NCBI GenBank assembly: GCA_963676095.1
Contig: OY781040.1
Span: forward strand, 6,014,001 to 6,078,000
Length of the DNA: 64,000 nucleotides
Origin: G963676095 sp963676095
GTDB taxonomy: Bacteria > Bacteroidota > Bacteroidia > Bacteroidales > Prolixibacteraceae
Direction: 5' to 3'
The notes under the pieces: model-generated
The model's database searches: none
What the model saw: only the letters and a program-made list of their open reading frames with translations
Told to the model about the DNA's origin: nothing
In this document: piece by piece, positions 27,917 through 35,433 of the stretch
Layout: each line of letters begins with the position of its first letter
Numbering within the stretch: the stretch's first letter is position 1
Program-made: the position numbers and the translations under genes

Positions 27917-28140
27917 CAATAGATGTTTGAAAGTTTGAATGTTCGAATGTTTGACGCTTCGCTGTTGGGCGAAGAGTGTGAAGGACGGGGTCCGGTTAAC
28001 TATCTTTTATGCCGCCTATGCAGGAGATCAATAGATGTTTGAAAGTTTGAATGTTCGAATGTTTGACGCTTCGCTGTTGGGCGAAGAGTGTGAAGGACGG
28101 GGTCCGGTTAACTATCTTTTATGCCGCCTATGCAGGAGAT
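27917..28140 (+). repeat. Perfect tandem duplication, 2 x 112 bp
   Basis: Copies 27917-28028 and 28029-28140 are identical base for base. Each starts CAATAG and contains ATGTTTGA, AAGTTTGA, ATGTTCGA, ATGTTTGA, CGCTTCGC in octamer register. Each then has a non-repetitive 60-bp part (GAAGAGTGTGAAGGACGGGG to CCTATGCAGGAGAT). Complete identity implies a recent event or gene conversion. Confidence 0.97.
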
Positions 28141-28162
28141 CAAAAAGATGCCTGTTCCAATT

Positions 28163-28221
28163 GTGTTACACGCATAATCCAAACGTGTTTCACGTATAAC
28201 TCATTTGTGTTATACGTGTAA
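28163..28221 (+). repeat. Three imperfect 15-bp motifs at exact 22-bp period
   Basis: GTGTTACACGCATAA (28163), GTGTTTCACGTATAA (28185) and GTGTTATACGTGTAA (28207). The second and third also form a perfect 10-bp inverted repeat, CACGTATAAC (28191-28200) with GTTATACGTG (28209-28218). Phased repeats of this kind can be protein-binding sites; no other copy was seen in the window. Confidence 0.85.
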
Positions 28222-28611
28222 TGTTGAAAAATTTATTGTTAAAGAGATTTCCGGAAAAACTTGATCGCACAAAAACCTCATTTAAACAACGAAGTATCAA
28301 ACTTTCAAACAGCGCGGCCTCAGACAATAGATGTTTGAGAGTTTGAAAGGTTTGAACGTTCGAGTGTTTGACGCTTCGCGGTTTGAAGGGAGAACCATGT
28401 TGTGAACTGGAGAATTGACGAATTTGTGAGATAAGAAATTAAATAACAATGGCTTGAACCCCAGACAATAGGAACTAGGGTAACCACAGAAACGATTTTC
28501 CGCGTCTTTGCGTCTTCGCGTTCAGTTTAGTAATCACAGAAACTATCCTTTGCGTCTTGGTGTCTTCGTGTTCAGTTTTTTTCCCGTCTTCCGAACTTTC
28601 ATGCTTTATAT

Positions 28612-28619
28612 TATATTTG
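28612..28619 (+). promoter_or_regulatory. Candidate -7 box of the GroES-like gene
   Basis: TATATTTG matches TAnnTTTG and ends 19 bp before the ATG at 28639. Confidence 0.5.
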
Positions 28620-28638
28620 CCACAAAAAAGCTACGATA

Positions 28639-29022
28639 ATGTCATTGGTTATTGAAGAGAAAGACCTTAAAAAGTTTGTCATGATAGGGGACCGGGTGCT
28701 GATAAAGCCCAAGAATCCGGCAGGACAGACACAATCCGGGCTCTATTTGCCACCAACAGTCCAGGAAAATGAAAAAATACACAGTGGTTATATTGTAAAA
28801 GTTGGCCCTGGTTACCCGGTCCCTGTCATGACTGACGAGGATGAGCCCTGGAAAGATAAAAACGAAGAGGTAAAATATGTTCCTCTTCAGGCAAAAGTTG
28901 GTGACTTAGCCATTTACTTGCAAAAGAGTGGGTTTGAAATCGAATTTAACAGGGAAAAGTATATTATTCTTTCTCATTCCGCAATCATGATGATTATTCG
29001 GGATGAAGATCTGTTTATATAG
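28639..29022 (+). CDS. GroES/Cpn10-like co-chaperone paralogue
   Basis: 127 residues, longer than the usual 90-97 of GroES. The N-terminal VMIGDRVLIKPKNPAGQTQS and LPPTVQENEKIHSGYIVKVGPG keep the Cpn10 barrel and a mobile-loop-like segment. An acidic insertion, DEDEPWKDKNEEV, follows where GroES has its roof loop. The C-terminal half matches the GroES pattern (VGDLAIYLQKSGFEIEF, then YIILSHSAIMMII). No groEL gene is adjacent. Such GroES-like paralogues are found as single genes in Bacteroidota; whether they cap GroEL is not known to me. Confidence 0.8.
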   Translation: MSLVIEEKDLKKFVMIGDRVLIKPKNPAGQTQSGLYLPPTVQENEKIHSGYIVKVGPGYPVPVMTDEDEPWKDKNEEVKYVPLQAKVGDLAIYLQKSGFEIEFNREKYIILSHSAIMMIIRDEDLFI

Positions 29023-29207
29023 TGTAAACTTGCAGATTATAAGTTGAAGGAGTTTTTTTGGGTTAGATTTTTATGATTCGTTAAATTATTTGTGATTTAA
29101 CTTTCAATTTGAAACTTTGAAAAGTACTGACCAACATTTTTTTTATAACTTGCATTAATTTTATCAAGAGAAATAGAAACTATTTAAAAAAAGTTAAAAT
29201 TCCGGTA

Positions 29208-30500
29208 ATGAATCCACAAGCAGAAGAGTTAAATCAGGTCATCCGAGAGAAAAATGCTGTCGTTTTCGAATTGCTTTCCCAGAGAGGAAAGAGTATTTTC
29301 TTCCCTAAAAAAGGGATCCTGGGACAAACGGCTGATGCAAAAGGTACGAAAATCAATGCTACAATTGGTGCAGCTATCGAGGACAATGGTTCTCCGATGA
29401 GGCTCGAAAGCATTGCTTCAAATATAAAACTCGATCCTTCCAAAGTTTTTCCCTATGCACCAAGTTTTGGCCGTCTGGATATCCGTACACGCTGGAAAAG
29501 TATGATTTATGAGAAAAATCCAGGGCTTGGAGATAAGGTGATAAGTTTACCTGTAGTAACCAACGCTTTGACCCATGGCGTAAGCATGGCTGGCTATATG
29601 TTTGTTGACGAGGGGGACAAAGTACTTGTACCTGATCTTTTCTGGGGAAATTATAACCTGATTTTGAATCACGGCTATGGGGCCGAACTTCAGAAATATA
29701 GTTTGTTCAAAGGGGAGCATCTTGATCTGGACGCCTTCCGGGACAGCCTGGAAAAAGACGGTACTGGCAAGAAAATACTGATCCTGAATTTTCCGAATAA
29801 TCCGACCGGGTATTCGCCAACCGTGGAGGAGGCAAAGAGTATTGCCTCGATTATTAAGGAATCGGCAGAAAAAGGAAACAAGATCGTTGTTTTTGCTGAT
29901 GATGCTTATTTCGGACTGATTTATGAAGACGGTATTGAGACAGAGAGCCTGTTTCCCTACCTAAGCGACTTACATGAAAATGTTTTGGCTGTGAAGATTG
30001 ACGGTCCGACCAAGGAAGATTATGTGTGGGGATTCCGTGTCGGTTTTATTACTTATGGAATTAAGGGGGGGGATGCTGATTTGTATACTGCCCTTGAATC
30101 AAAAACGGCAGGGGCGGTACGTGGAAATATTTCCAATGCTGCGAACATTTCACAGTCGTTATTGCTTGCCGCGTTTGAAGATCCTGAATATAAAGCCCAA
30201 AAACAGGCTAAGTTTCGCATTATGAAAGAGCGTTACCTCGCCGTAAAAGAGGCCCTGAAAAACGAGAAGTACAAAGAGTTTTTTTCTGCCCTTCCATATA
30301 ATTCAGGTTATTTTATGTGCGTAAAACTGGCAGAAGGCCTGGACGGCGAAATAATCCGGAAAATACTGATCGAAAAATACAGTATTGGGATAATTAATCT
30401 GAATAATATTATCCGTGTAGCTTACTCGGCAGTTGCTGCCTCAGACGTTGCAGAACTGTTTGAAGGTATCTGTAATGCCTGCAAAGACTCAAAAAAATAA
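29208..30500 (+). CDS. PLP-dependent aminotransferase, class I/II
   Basis: 430 residues, fold-type I. Recognisable parts are the substrate/cofactor loop PVVTNALTHGVSMAGYMFVD, ILNFPNNPTGYSP (conserved NPTG), the DDAYFGLIYED strand with the cofactor-binding Asp, and KIDGPTKEDYVWGFRVGF carrying the probable Schiff-base Lys near residue 268. It transfers amino groups between an amino acid and a 2-oxo acid; the substrate is not clear from sequence. Neither neighbour gives a pathway hint. Length is normal. Confidence 0.88.
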   Translation: MNPQAEELNQVIREKNAVVFELLSQRGKSIFFPKKGILGQTADAKGTKINATIGAAIEDNGSPMRLESIASNIKLDPSKVFPYAPSFGRLDIRTRWKSMIYEKNPGLGDKVISLPVVTNALTHGVSMAGYMFVDEGDKVLVPDLFWGNYNLILNHGYGAELQKYSLFKGEHLDLDAFRDSLEKDGTGKKILILNFPNNPTGYSPTVEEAKSIASIIKESAEKGNKIVVFADDAYFGLIYEDGIETESLFPYLSDLHENVLAVKIDGPTKEDYVWGFRVGFITYGIKGGDADLYTALESKTAGAVRGNISNAANISQSLLLAAFEDPEYKAQKQAKFRIMKERYLAVKEALKNEKYKEFFSALPYNSGYFMCVKLAEGLDGEIIRKILIEKYSIGIINLNNIIRVAYSAVAASDVAELFEGICNACKDSKK

Positions 30501-30505
30501 AACAC

Positions 30506-30556
30506 ATCCTGTTTCTATTCAAGGGGGCGGGTTCCAAACAGGATCCGCCTTTTTTA
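30506..30556 (+). terminator. Terminator after the aminotransferase, with competing hairpin
   Basis: GGCGG (30526-30530) pairs with CCGCC (30545-30549), with TTCC/GGA inside and six T's after (30550-30555). A second pairing, ATCCTGTTT (30506-30514) with AAACAGGAT (30536-30544), uses part of the same bases and excludes the first. Confidence 0.7.
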
Positions 30557-30560
30557 TATT

Positions 30561-30953
30561 TTATTGTTGCTGCAGCTGATACACCATGAAGAACAGGAAC
30601 AGGGCCAATATAACCAATAGCGGGTTGATATATTTGGTCAGATTTAAAGGTTTTTTTCGTCTTTCAAGGAAAAAACCGGCAATACCAAGCAGCGAAGTGA
30701 TGATCAGTCCGGAGAAAAACGTAAGGGCTTTCGCTTCTATTGGAGCAGGTTCCCCCTGGCGGGGAATAGGGACAATTATTTTTCCGCTCAGGATTACCCA
30801 CAGCGAAAAGACACCCAGTGCCGCAAAGAGCAGTTGTCCGGCCTGTCTGGCTTTAAAGTTTCGTTCGGCCCATGAAAAAATGACCAGTCCGATGGCGGCA
30901 AAAAGAATCCACTGTGAAGTTGTGGTCAGCAATAAGAATGTTTGACGTTCCAT
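30561..30953 (-). CDS. Small four-helix membrane protein of unknown function
   Basis: 130 residues with four evenly spaced hydrophobic segments at about 12-28, 38-56, 76-96 and 108-126, separated by short charged loops (SWAERNFKARQAG, PRQGEPAPIEAK, LERRKKPLNLTKY). No known motif. The coding frame is convincing because hydrophobic segments and charged loops alternate in a positive-inside manner. It is convergent with the aminotransferase. An inner-membrane location is the only inference I would make. Confidence 0.7.
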   Translation of the reverse strand: MERQTFLLLTTTSQWILFAAIGLVIFSWAERNFKARQAGQLLFAALGVFSLWVILSGKIIVPIPRQGEPAPIEAKALTFFSGLIITSLLGIAGFFLERRKKPLNLTKYINPLLVILALFLFFMVYQLQQQ

Positions 30954-31024
30954 TTTTTTGATTTTTGGTAAATGTGTTAATTTTTTGATAAAATAGAAAA
31001 TGAAGCTATTGCTTTTGATTTATC

Positions 31025-31032
31025 TATTTTTG
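31025..31032 (+). promoter_or_regulatory. Candidate -7 box of the HAD gene
   Basis: TATTTTTG matches TAnnTTTG, ending 23 bp before the ATG at 31056. Confidence 0.45.
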
Positions 31033-31055
31033 TTGCTTCATTAAAAAATCAGAAT

Positions 31056-31655
31056 ATGGTGCTAGATATTGACCCTAAAGCAAAGGGTTTGATTTTTGAT
31101 CTGGATGGAACGATCGCCGATACGATGCCCTTGCATTATGCTGCATGGAGAAATGCAGCAGTGAAGTATGGCATTGACCTGAGTGTGGAGTTATTTTTGA
31201 AGTTGGCAGGTATCCCTTTATATCCGACCGTTGAAAAACTCAATGAAATTTTTTCCAAAAATATTGATCCCAGGGAGATGGGAGATGCGAAGGAAAAGGA
31301 ATTCGAAGATAATATCCGGATGTCCAGGCCGATAAAACCGGTAATCGATTTAATTGTTCAATATCATGGAAGGGTGCCGATGGCTGTCGGTACCGGCGGA
31401 TCCACCCGTATTGCAAGGAAAACCCTTGATGTGGTTGGTGTTGGCAAATATATCGATATTCTCGTTTCGTCAGAAGATGTGAAAAATTATAAGCCGCATC
31501 CTGAAACCTTTTTACGTTGCGCAGAGTTAATGGATGTTGAACCTCGTTTTTGTCAGGTATTCGAAGATGGGGTACTGGGGATTGAGGCAGCAAAAACCGC
31601 CGGAATGATGGTCACCGATGTAACCGGTTTTTATGAAGTAAGTATTGGAAAGTAG
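31056..31655 (+). CDS. HAD-family phosphatase/phosphomutase, beta-PGM-like
   Basis: 199 residues. Motif I is FDLDGT with the nucleophile Asp15 and acid/base Asp17. A helical cap with LHYAAWRNAAVKYGIDLS follows. Motif II lies in AVGTGGSTR, motif III Lys in YKPHPETF and motif IV in FEDGVLGIEAAKTAGM, where most relatives have EDS rather than EDG. The beta-phosphoglucomutase/YniC-like group acts on sugar phosphates in the cytoplasm. True beta-PGM cannot be told from a general sugar phosphatase by sequence alone. Confidence 0.88.
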   Translation: MVLDIDPKAKGLIFDLDGTIADTMPLHYAAWRNAAVKYGIDLSVELFLKLAGIPLYPTVEKLNEIFSKNIDPREMGDAKEKEFEDNIRMSRPIKPVIDLIVQYHGRVPMAVGTGGSTRIARKTLDVVGVGKYIDILVSSEDVKNYKPHPETFLRCAELMDVEPRFCQVFEDGVLGIEAAKTAGMMVTDVTGFYEVSIGK

Positions 31656-31717
31656 CTCATCTATTGATGAACTGGTAAAGGCAGTGTATTATTGTAAAAC
31701 TTAAACAGTGAAGGACA

Positions 31718-32710
31718 ATGAGGGTGAAGAGCGTTCTTTTTGTTATTTTATGGAGTTTGTCGATAGGCGTTGGTGCGACAAACCTGAGGAAGCATGCAAC
31801 AGTGGTTTTTTACAATGTTGAGAATCTTTTTGATACCCTTGACGATCCTAAGGTTAAAGATGAAGAATTTCTTCCGGGAAGTGATAAAAAGTGGACTTTG
31901 GAGCGTTATCATAAAAAACTGGAAGATATTGCCCATGTGATTACCGATATCGATCAGGAGGATTTGCCTGAAATTGTCGGACTTTGTGAGATTGAGAATC
32001 AGACAGTGCTGGATGATCTTGTAAAGTCAGGAAAAATGTCGAAGGGTAACTATCAGATTGTGCATATTGACAGCCCGGACGAGCGGGGAATCGATGTCGC
32101 CTTTTTGTACCGGCAAGGGGAGTTTAAGGTAATTTCTTATGAAGCCCTCCATGTCGATCCCGGTTTCAGGACCAGGGATATTCTTCATGTTTACGGGAAG
32201 CTCGGTCCTGATAAAATACATTTTTTTGTCAATCACTGGCCTTCCCGGATTGGCGGACTTGAAAAGTCGCAACCGAACAGAATGGTTGCAGCAAAAGTGC
32301 TCAGGGAAAAGGTCAGTGAAATTTTGAAACAGGACCCTTCCTCTAAGATCATCATTATGGGGGATATGAATGATGAACCGCTGAATGAAAGTATTCTGGG
32401 TACACTTGGGGCAAAAGCTCCGGGGAGTGGCGCCGATCTGGTAAACCTGATGCTTCCGCTGGATGAGAAAAATTTGGGTAGTTATTATTATCGTGGAGAA
32501 TGGGATATGCTGGATAACCTTATCGTGACAGAGCCGTTGCTTAAAGGAAAAGGTTTTATTACCACGGCCCCCGGGCATATTTTTCATGAAAAATGGATGG
32601 AATATAAAAACAAGGAAGGGGATATTACTCCGAACAGGACCTATGGCGGTCCGAATTATTACGGAGGCGTATCCGATCATTTCCCTGTTTATATGGAATT
32701 GACTCGCTAA
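31718..32710 (+). CDS. Secreted endonuclease/exonuclease/phosphatase-family protein
   Basis: 330 residues with a signal peptide (about 1-22, ending GVGA). The EEP fold residues are present: VVFYNVENLFDT (Asn and metal Glu region), EIVGLCEIEN, FFVNHWPSR (catalytic His), IMGDMNDEP (Asp-x-Asn) and the closing SDHFPVYMEL with Asp-His. Likely periplasmic or extracellular metal-dependent phosphodiesterase or nuclease; nucleic acids or phospholipid headgroups are possible substrates. It ends 5 bp before uvrB, so the two share a transcript even though their cellular locations differ. Confidence 0.88.
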   Translation: MRVKSVLFVILWSLSIGVGATNLRKHATVVFYNVENLFDTLDDPKVKDEEFLPGSDKKWTLERYHKKLEDIAHVITDIDQEDLPEIVGLCEIENQTVLDDLVKSGKMSKGNYQIVHIDSPDERGIDVAFLYRQGEFKVISYEALHVDPGFRTRDILHVYGKLGPDKIHFFVNHWPSRIGGLEKSQPNRMVAAKVLREKVSEILKQDPSSKIIIMGDMNDEPLNESILGTLGAKAPGSGADLVNLMLPLDEKNLGSYYYRGEWDMLDNLIVTEPLLKGKGFITTAPGHIFHEKWMEYKNKEGDITPNRTYGGPNYYGGVSDHFPVYMELTR

Positions 32711-32715
32711 GAACT

Positions 32716-34731
32716 ATGGATTTTAAAGTTGTTGCACCATATCAGCCCATGGGCGACCAGCCGGAAGCTATCAGGCAGCTTTCCGGGGGGCTAGGGGAAG
32801 GGGTCCGTTTTCAGACTTTGCTGGGAGTAACCGGCTCCGGAAAAACATTTACCATGGCCAATGTGATTGAAACAGTGCAGCGACCAACCCTGATCCTGAG
32901 CCATAATAAAACACTGGCGGCCCAGTTATATGGAGAGATGAAACAGTTTTTTCCAAACAATGCTGTTGAATATTTTGTCTCCTATTATGACTATTATCAG
33001 CCTGAAGCCTATATTCCTTCTTCGGATACCTATATTGAAAAAGACCTTTCAATAAATCAGGATATCGAAAAACTAAGACTGAGTGCCACCTCATCCCTTC
33101 TGTCAGGAAGAAGGGATGTCATCGTGGTATCTTCAGTTTCCTGTCTTTACGGTATAGGCAATCCTGATGATTTTCATGCCAATGTTACAGAAGTAAAGGT
33201 GGGACAGGTAATCAACAGGAATCAGCTGCTTCACCGTTTGGTCGATGCACTTTACTCAAGAAATGAAGTTGATTTTCAGCGTGGAAATTTCCGGGTTAAA
33301 GGAGATACTGTTGATATATTTCTTCCCTACGACGATATTGGCATACGTATCGTATTCTGGGGCGATGAAATCGAGGAAATATACAGCTTCGACCCGGTTG
33401 GCGGGAACACAATTGAACAGCTGGATAATAGTGTGATTTATCCTGCCAACATTTTTGTAACGACAAAAGACCGGATGCAGTCTTCAATCCGGGAAATACA
33501 GGACGATTTGGTCCGGCAAATCGATTTTTTCCGGGAAATCGGTAAGCCGGTCGAAGCCAGGCGGATCGAAGAGCGGGTGGAGTACGACCTGGAGATGATG
33601 AGGGAGCTTGGTTATTGTCCCGGGATCGAAAATTATTCCCGTTATTTTGATGGGAGGACGGCAGGAACGAGACCTTTCTGTCTTTTGGATTATTTCCCTT
33701 CGGACTTTTTGACGATTATCGATGAGAGTCATGTCACTGTCCCGCAAATCAGGGCGATGTATGGCGGTGACCATTCCCGGAAAGTAAACCTGGTGGAATA
33801 TGGATTCCGGTTGCCGGCTGCCATCGATAACCGTCCATTGAAATTCGAGGAGTTCGAGGACCTTGTGGATCAGGTCTTATTTGTGAGTGCTACCCCGGCC
33901 GATTATGAGCTTGAAAAATCGGAGGGTGTTATTGTCGAACAAATCATCAGGCCTACCGGCTTGCTGGATCCTGTTATTGAAGTGAGGCCTTCCACAACCC
34001 AGATTGATGACCTGATGAACGAGGTGCACCTCCGGATTGAAAAAAATGAACGGGTATTGGTCACCACCCTGACGAAAAGAATGGCTGAAGAACTGAGTAA
34101 GTATCTGGCGAACATGGGAATTAAAACCAGGTATATTCACTCGGATATTGATACGATCGAAAGAATTGAGATCATGGAAAACCTCAGAAAGGGGGTTTTT
34201 GATGTTTTGGTCGGGATAAACCTCCTTCGCGAGGGGCTCGATCTCCCGGAGGTATCGTTGGTCGCCATTATTGATGCAGATAAAGAGGGTTTCCTGCGTT
34301 CTGAACGCTCGCTTACCCAGACGGCAGGGCGTGCCGCCCGAAACCTGAATGGAAAAGTGATCATGTATGCCGATAAGATCACCGAGTCAATGCAAAAAAC
34401 CATTGATTCGACGAACTATCGCAGGATCAGGCAGATTAAGTTCAATGAAGAAAATGGAATAACTCCCCGGGCAATTGTAAAGCCGACTAGGGAGATTATT
34501 GGTTATGAGTACCGAAGTAACAAGACACAATCCTATGACGAAGAGTTTTTCCGTCCGGATATTGCTGCTGATCCGGTTGTCCAATATATGAGTGCTGAGG
34601 CTTTGGAAAAGGCTATCGGCAAGACAAAAAAGGAAATGGAAGCTGCGGCAAAAGAGCTCGATTTTATTGAAGCTGCCAGACTGAGGGATGAAATGTACCG
34701 GCTCAGGGAAATCTTGATTAAAAAGAAATAA
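32716..34731 (+). CDS. uvrB: Excinuclease ABC subunit B (UvrB)
   Basis: 671 residues, typical length. GVTGSGKT (residues 37-44) is helicase motif I; the beta-hairpin YYDYYQPEAYIPSSDTYIEK wedges between DNA strands. DESH appears within TIIDESHVTVPQ, and motif VI lies in TQTAGRAARN. The C-terminal UVR motif (about 628-665) binds UvrC. It verifies damage in nucleotide excision repair. No uvrA or uvrC gene is close. Only 5 bp separate it from the upstream EEP gene. Confidence 0.97.
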   Translation: MDFKVVAPYQPMGDQPEAIRQLSGGLGEGVRFQTLLGVTGSGKTFTMANVIETVQRPTLILSHNKTLAAQLYGEMKQFFPNNAVEYFVSYYDYYQPEAYIPSSDTYIEKDLSINQDIEKLRLSATSSLLSGRRDVIVVSSVSCLYGIGNPDDFHANVTEVKVGQVINRNQLLHRLVDALYSRNEVDFQRGNFRVKGDTVDIFLPYDDIGIRIVFWGDEIEEIYSFDPVGGNTIEQLDNSVIYPANIFVTTKDRMQSSIREIQDDLVRQIDFFREIGKPVEARRIEERVEYDLEMMRELGYCPGIENYSRYFDGRTAGTRPFCLLDYFPSDFLTIIDESHVTVPQIRAMYGGDHSRKVNLVEYGFRLPAAIDNRPLKFEEFEDLVDQVLFVSATPADYELEKSEGVIVEQIIRPTGLLDPVIEVRPSTTQIDDLMNEVHLRIEKNERVLVTTLTKRMAEELSKYLANMGIKTRYIHSDIDTIERIEIMENLRKGVFDVLVGINLLREGLDLPEVSLVAIIDADKEGFLRSERSLTQTAGRAARNLNGKVIMYADKITESMQKTIDSTNYRRIRQIKFNEENGITPRAIVKPTREIIGYEYRSNKTQSYDEEFFRPDIAADPVVQYMSAEALEKAIGKTKKEMEAAAKELDFIEAARLRDEMYRLREILIKKK

Positions 34732-34857
34732 TTTCTTTGCATTAAATTAATATTTTATTTACATTAGTCTCACAAAAAAAGACCAGAATTTTCTATCCGT
34801 TATTTGTGTTGAAGAGTTTGTATTTAATAATTCATCTGAAAAATCAAACAAAACGGT

Positions 34858-35280
34858 ATGAAATTATTTTCATTAGTAGAAAGGGAGAGAGACCGTAGCG
34901 ACATTATTGAACTGATAAGTTGTCCGCGAAACGGGTTAAAGTGTGCTGAGCTGAGAGGGAAAATAAATCATCTTTTGGTTGTTGCTAATAAGAGCCGTGT
35001 AAATAAGGAGTATCGAAAGGCGATTGACGAGATCAGGAAAGCCTATTTATATACCGAGGAACTCACTGCTGCTAGTTGCGAAAACTGCATGGAGCTCTTC
35101 CGTCAGACAATGATCGATTCTCTGAAGCAAATTAACATGGAATTGAAACGGATGTCGGGTGGTTTTATTAGGGGACAACGTTATAAAGAGGTTTATTTAT
35201 TTTCTTCGGATGTATTGAAAGAACTGATAGATCATTACGCGATGGCAAAAGAAGTTCAGAAGCAAAAATCCGGGAGCTGA
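34858..35280 (+). CDS. Conserved-looking small protein with paired cysteines, function unknown
   Basis: 140 residues, charged and helical, with no signal peptide. Four cysteines occur as two pairs: Cys22/Cys29 in SCPRNGLKCAEL and Cys74/Cys77 in a CxxC (SCENCMEL). The arrangement could bind zinc or be structural. The helical segments RKAIDEIRKAYLYTEEL and DSLKQINMELKRM resemble a small helical-hairpin protein. I do not recognise the family. It stands between uvrB and a SulP transporter, with 126 and 153 bp gaps, so it is probably transcribed separately. Confidence 0.6.
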   Translation: MKLFSLVERERDRSDIIELISCPRNGLKCAELRGKINHLLVVANKSRVNKEYRKAIDEIRKAYLYTEELTAASCENCMELFRQTMIDSLKQINMELKRMSGGFIRGQRYKEVYLFSSDVLKELIDHYAMAKEVQKQKSGS

Positions 35281-35389
35281 CTTTTCCTTTAATGAGGAAG
35301 ATTGTTCTTATTATCATACATTTGCTTGAACTTAGATGACATTTGTTAACTATTCGTGATGTTCGTTAAAAAAAAATCCAGCGGAGAGA

Positions 35390-35417
35390 TTGAGTGAACC
35401 TTTTCTGTCTACATTTG
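35390..35417 (+). promoter_or_regulatory. Candidate promoter of the SulP gene
   Basis: TTG (35390-35392) and TACATTTG (35410-35417) spaced by 17 bp, ending 16 bp before the ATG. Confidence 0.5.
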
Positions 35418-35433
35418 CGCCTTCACATTTTTA

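Larger units (their letters stand above)
27630..28580 (+). repeat. Octamer-word intergenic repeat, copy D (largest cluster)
   Basis: Occupies nearly all of the 1014-bp gap between the histidine kinase and the GroES-like gene. Eight octamers in perfect register at 27630-27693 (GAGATTGA, ACTGGTGA, AGTGGTGA, ATGAAAGA, ATGAGAGA, ATTAGTGA, ATGAAGGA, ATGATTGA). Then a TTTGACGCTTCGCTG block, a CAATAGGAACTAGAGTAAC block and CCGCGTCTTCGCGTTCTG. Then AACAACGAAGTATCGAACGC with CGGCGTAGCCTCAAACAATAG, then the 112-bp duplication, the 22-bp triplet, a second pass of the blocks (28286-28500) and two CGTCTTTG-type arrays at 28500-28576. Flanking genes are both plus strand. Confidence 0.85.

Noticed and set aside
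27917..28221. Possible CRISPR array from the duplicated and 22-bp spaced repeats
   Set aside because: Only two long copies with no spacers, and the 22-bp units are imperfect and contiguous; no cas genes in the window.
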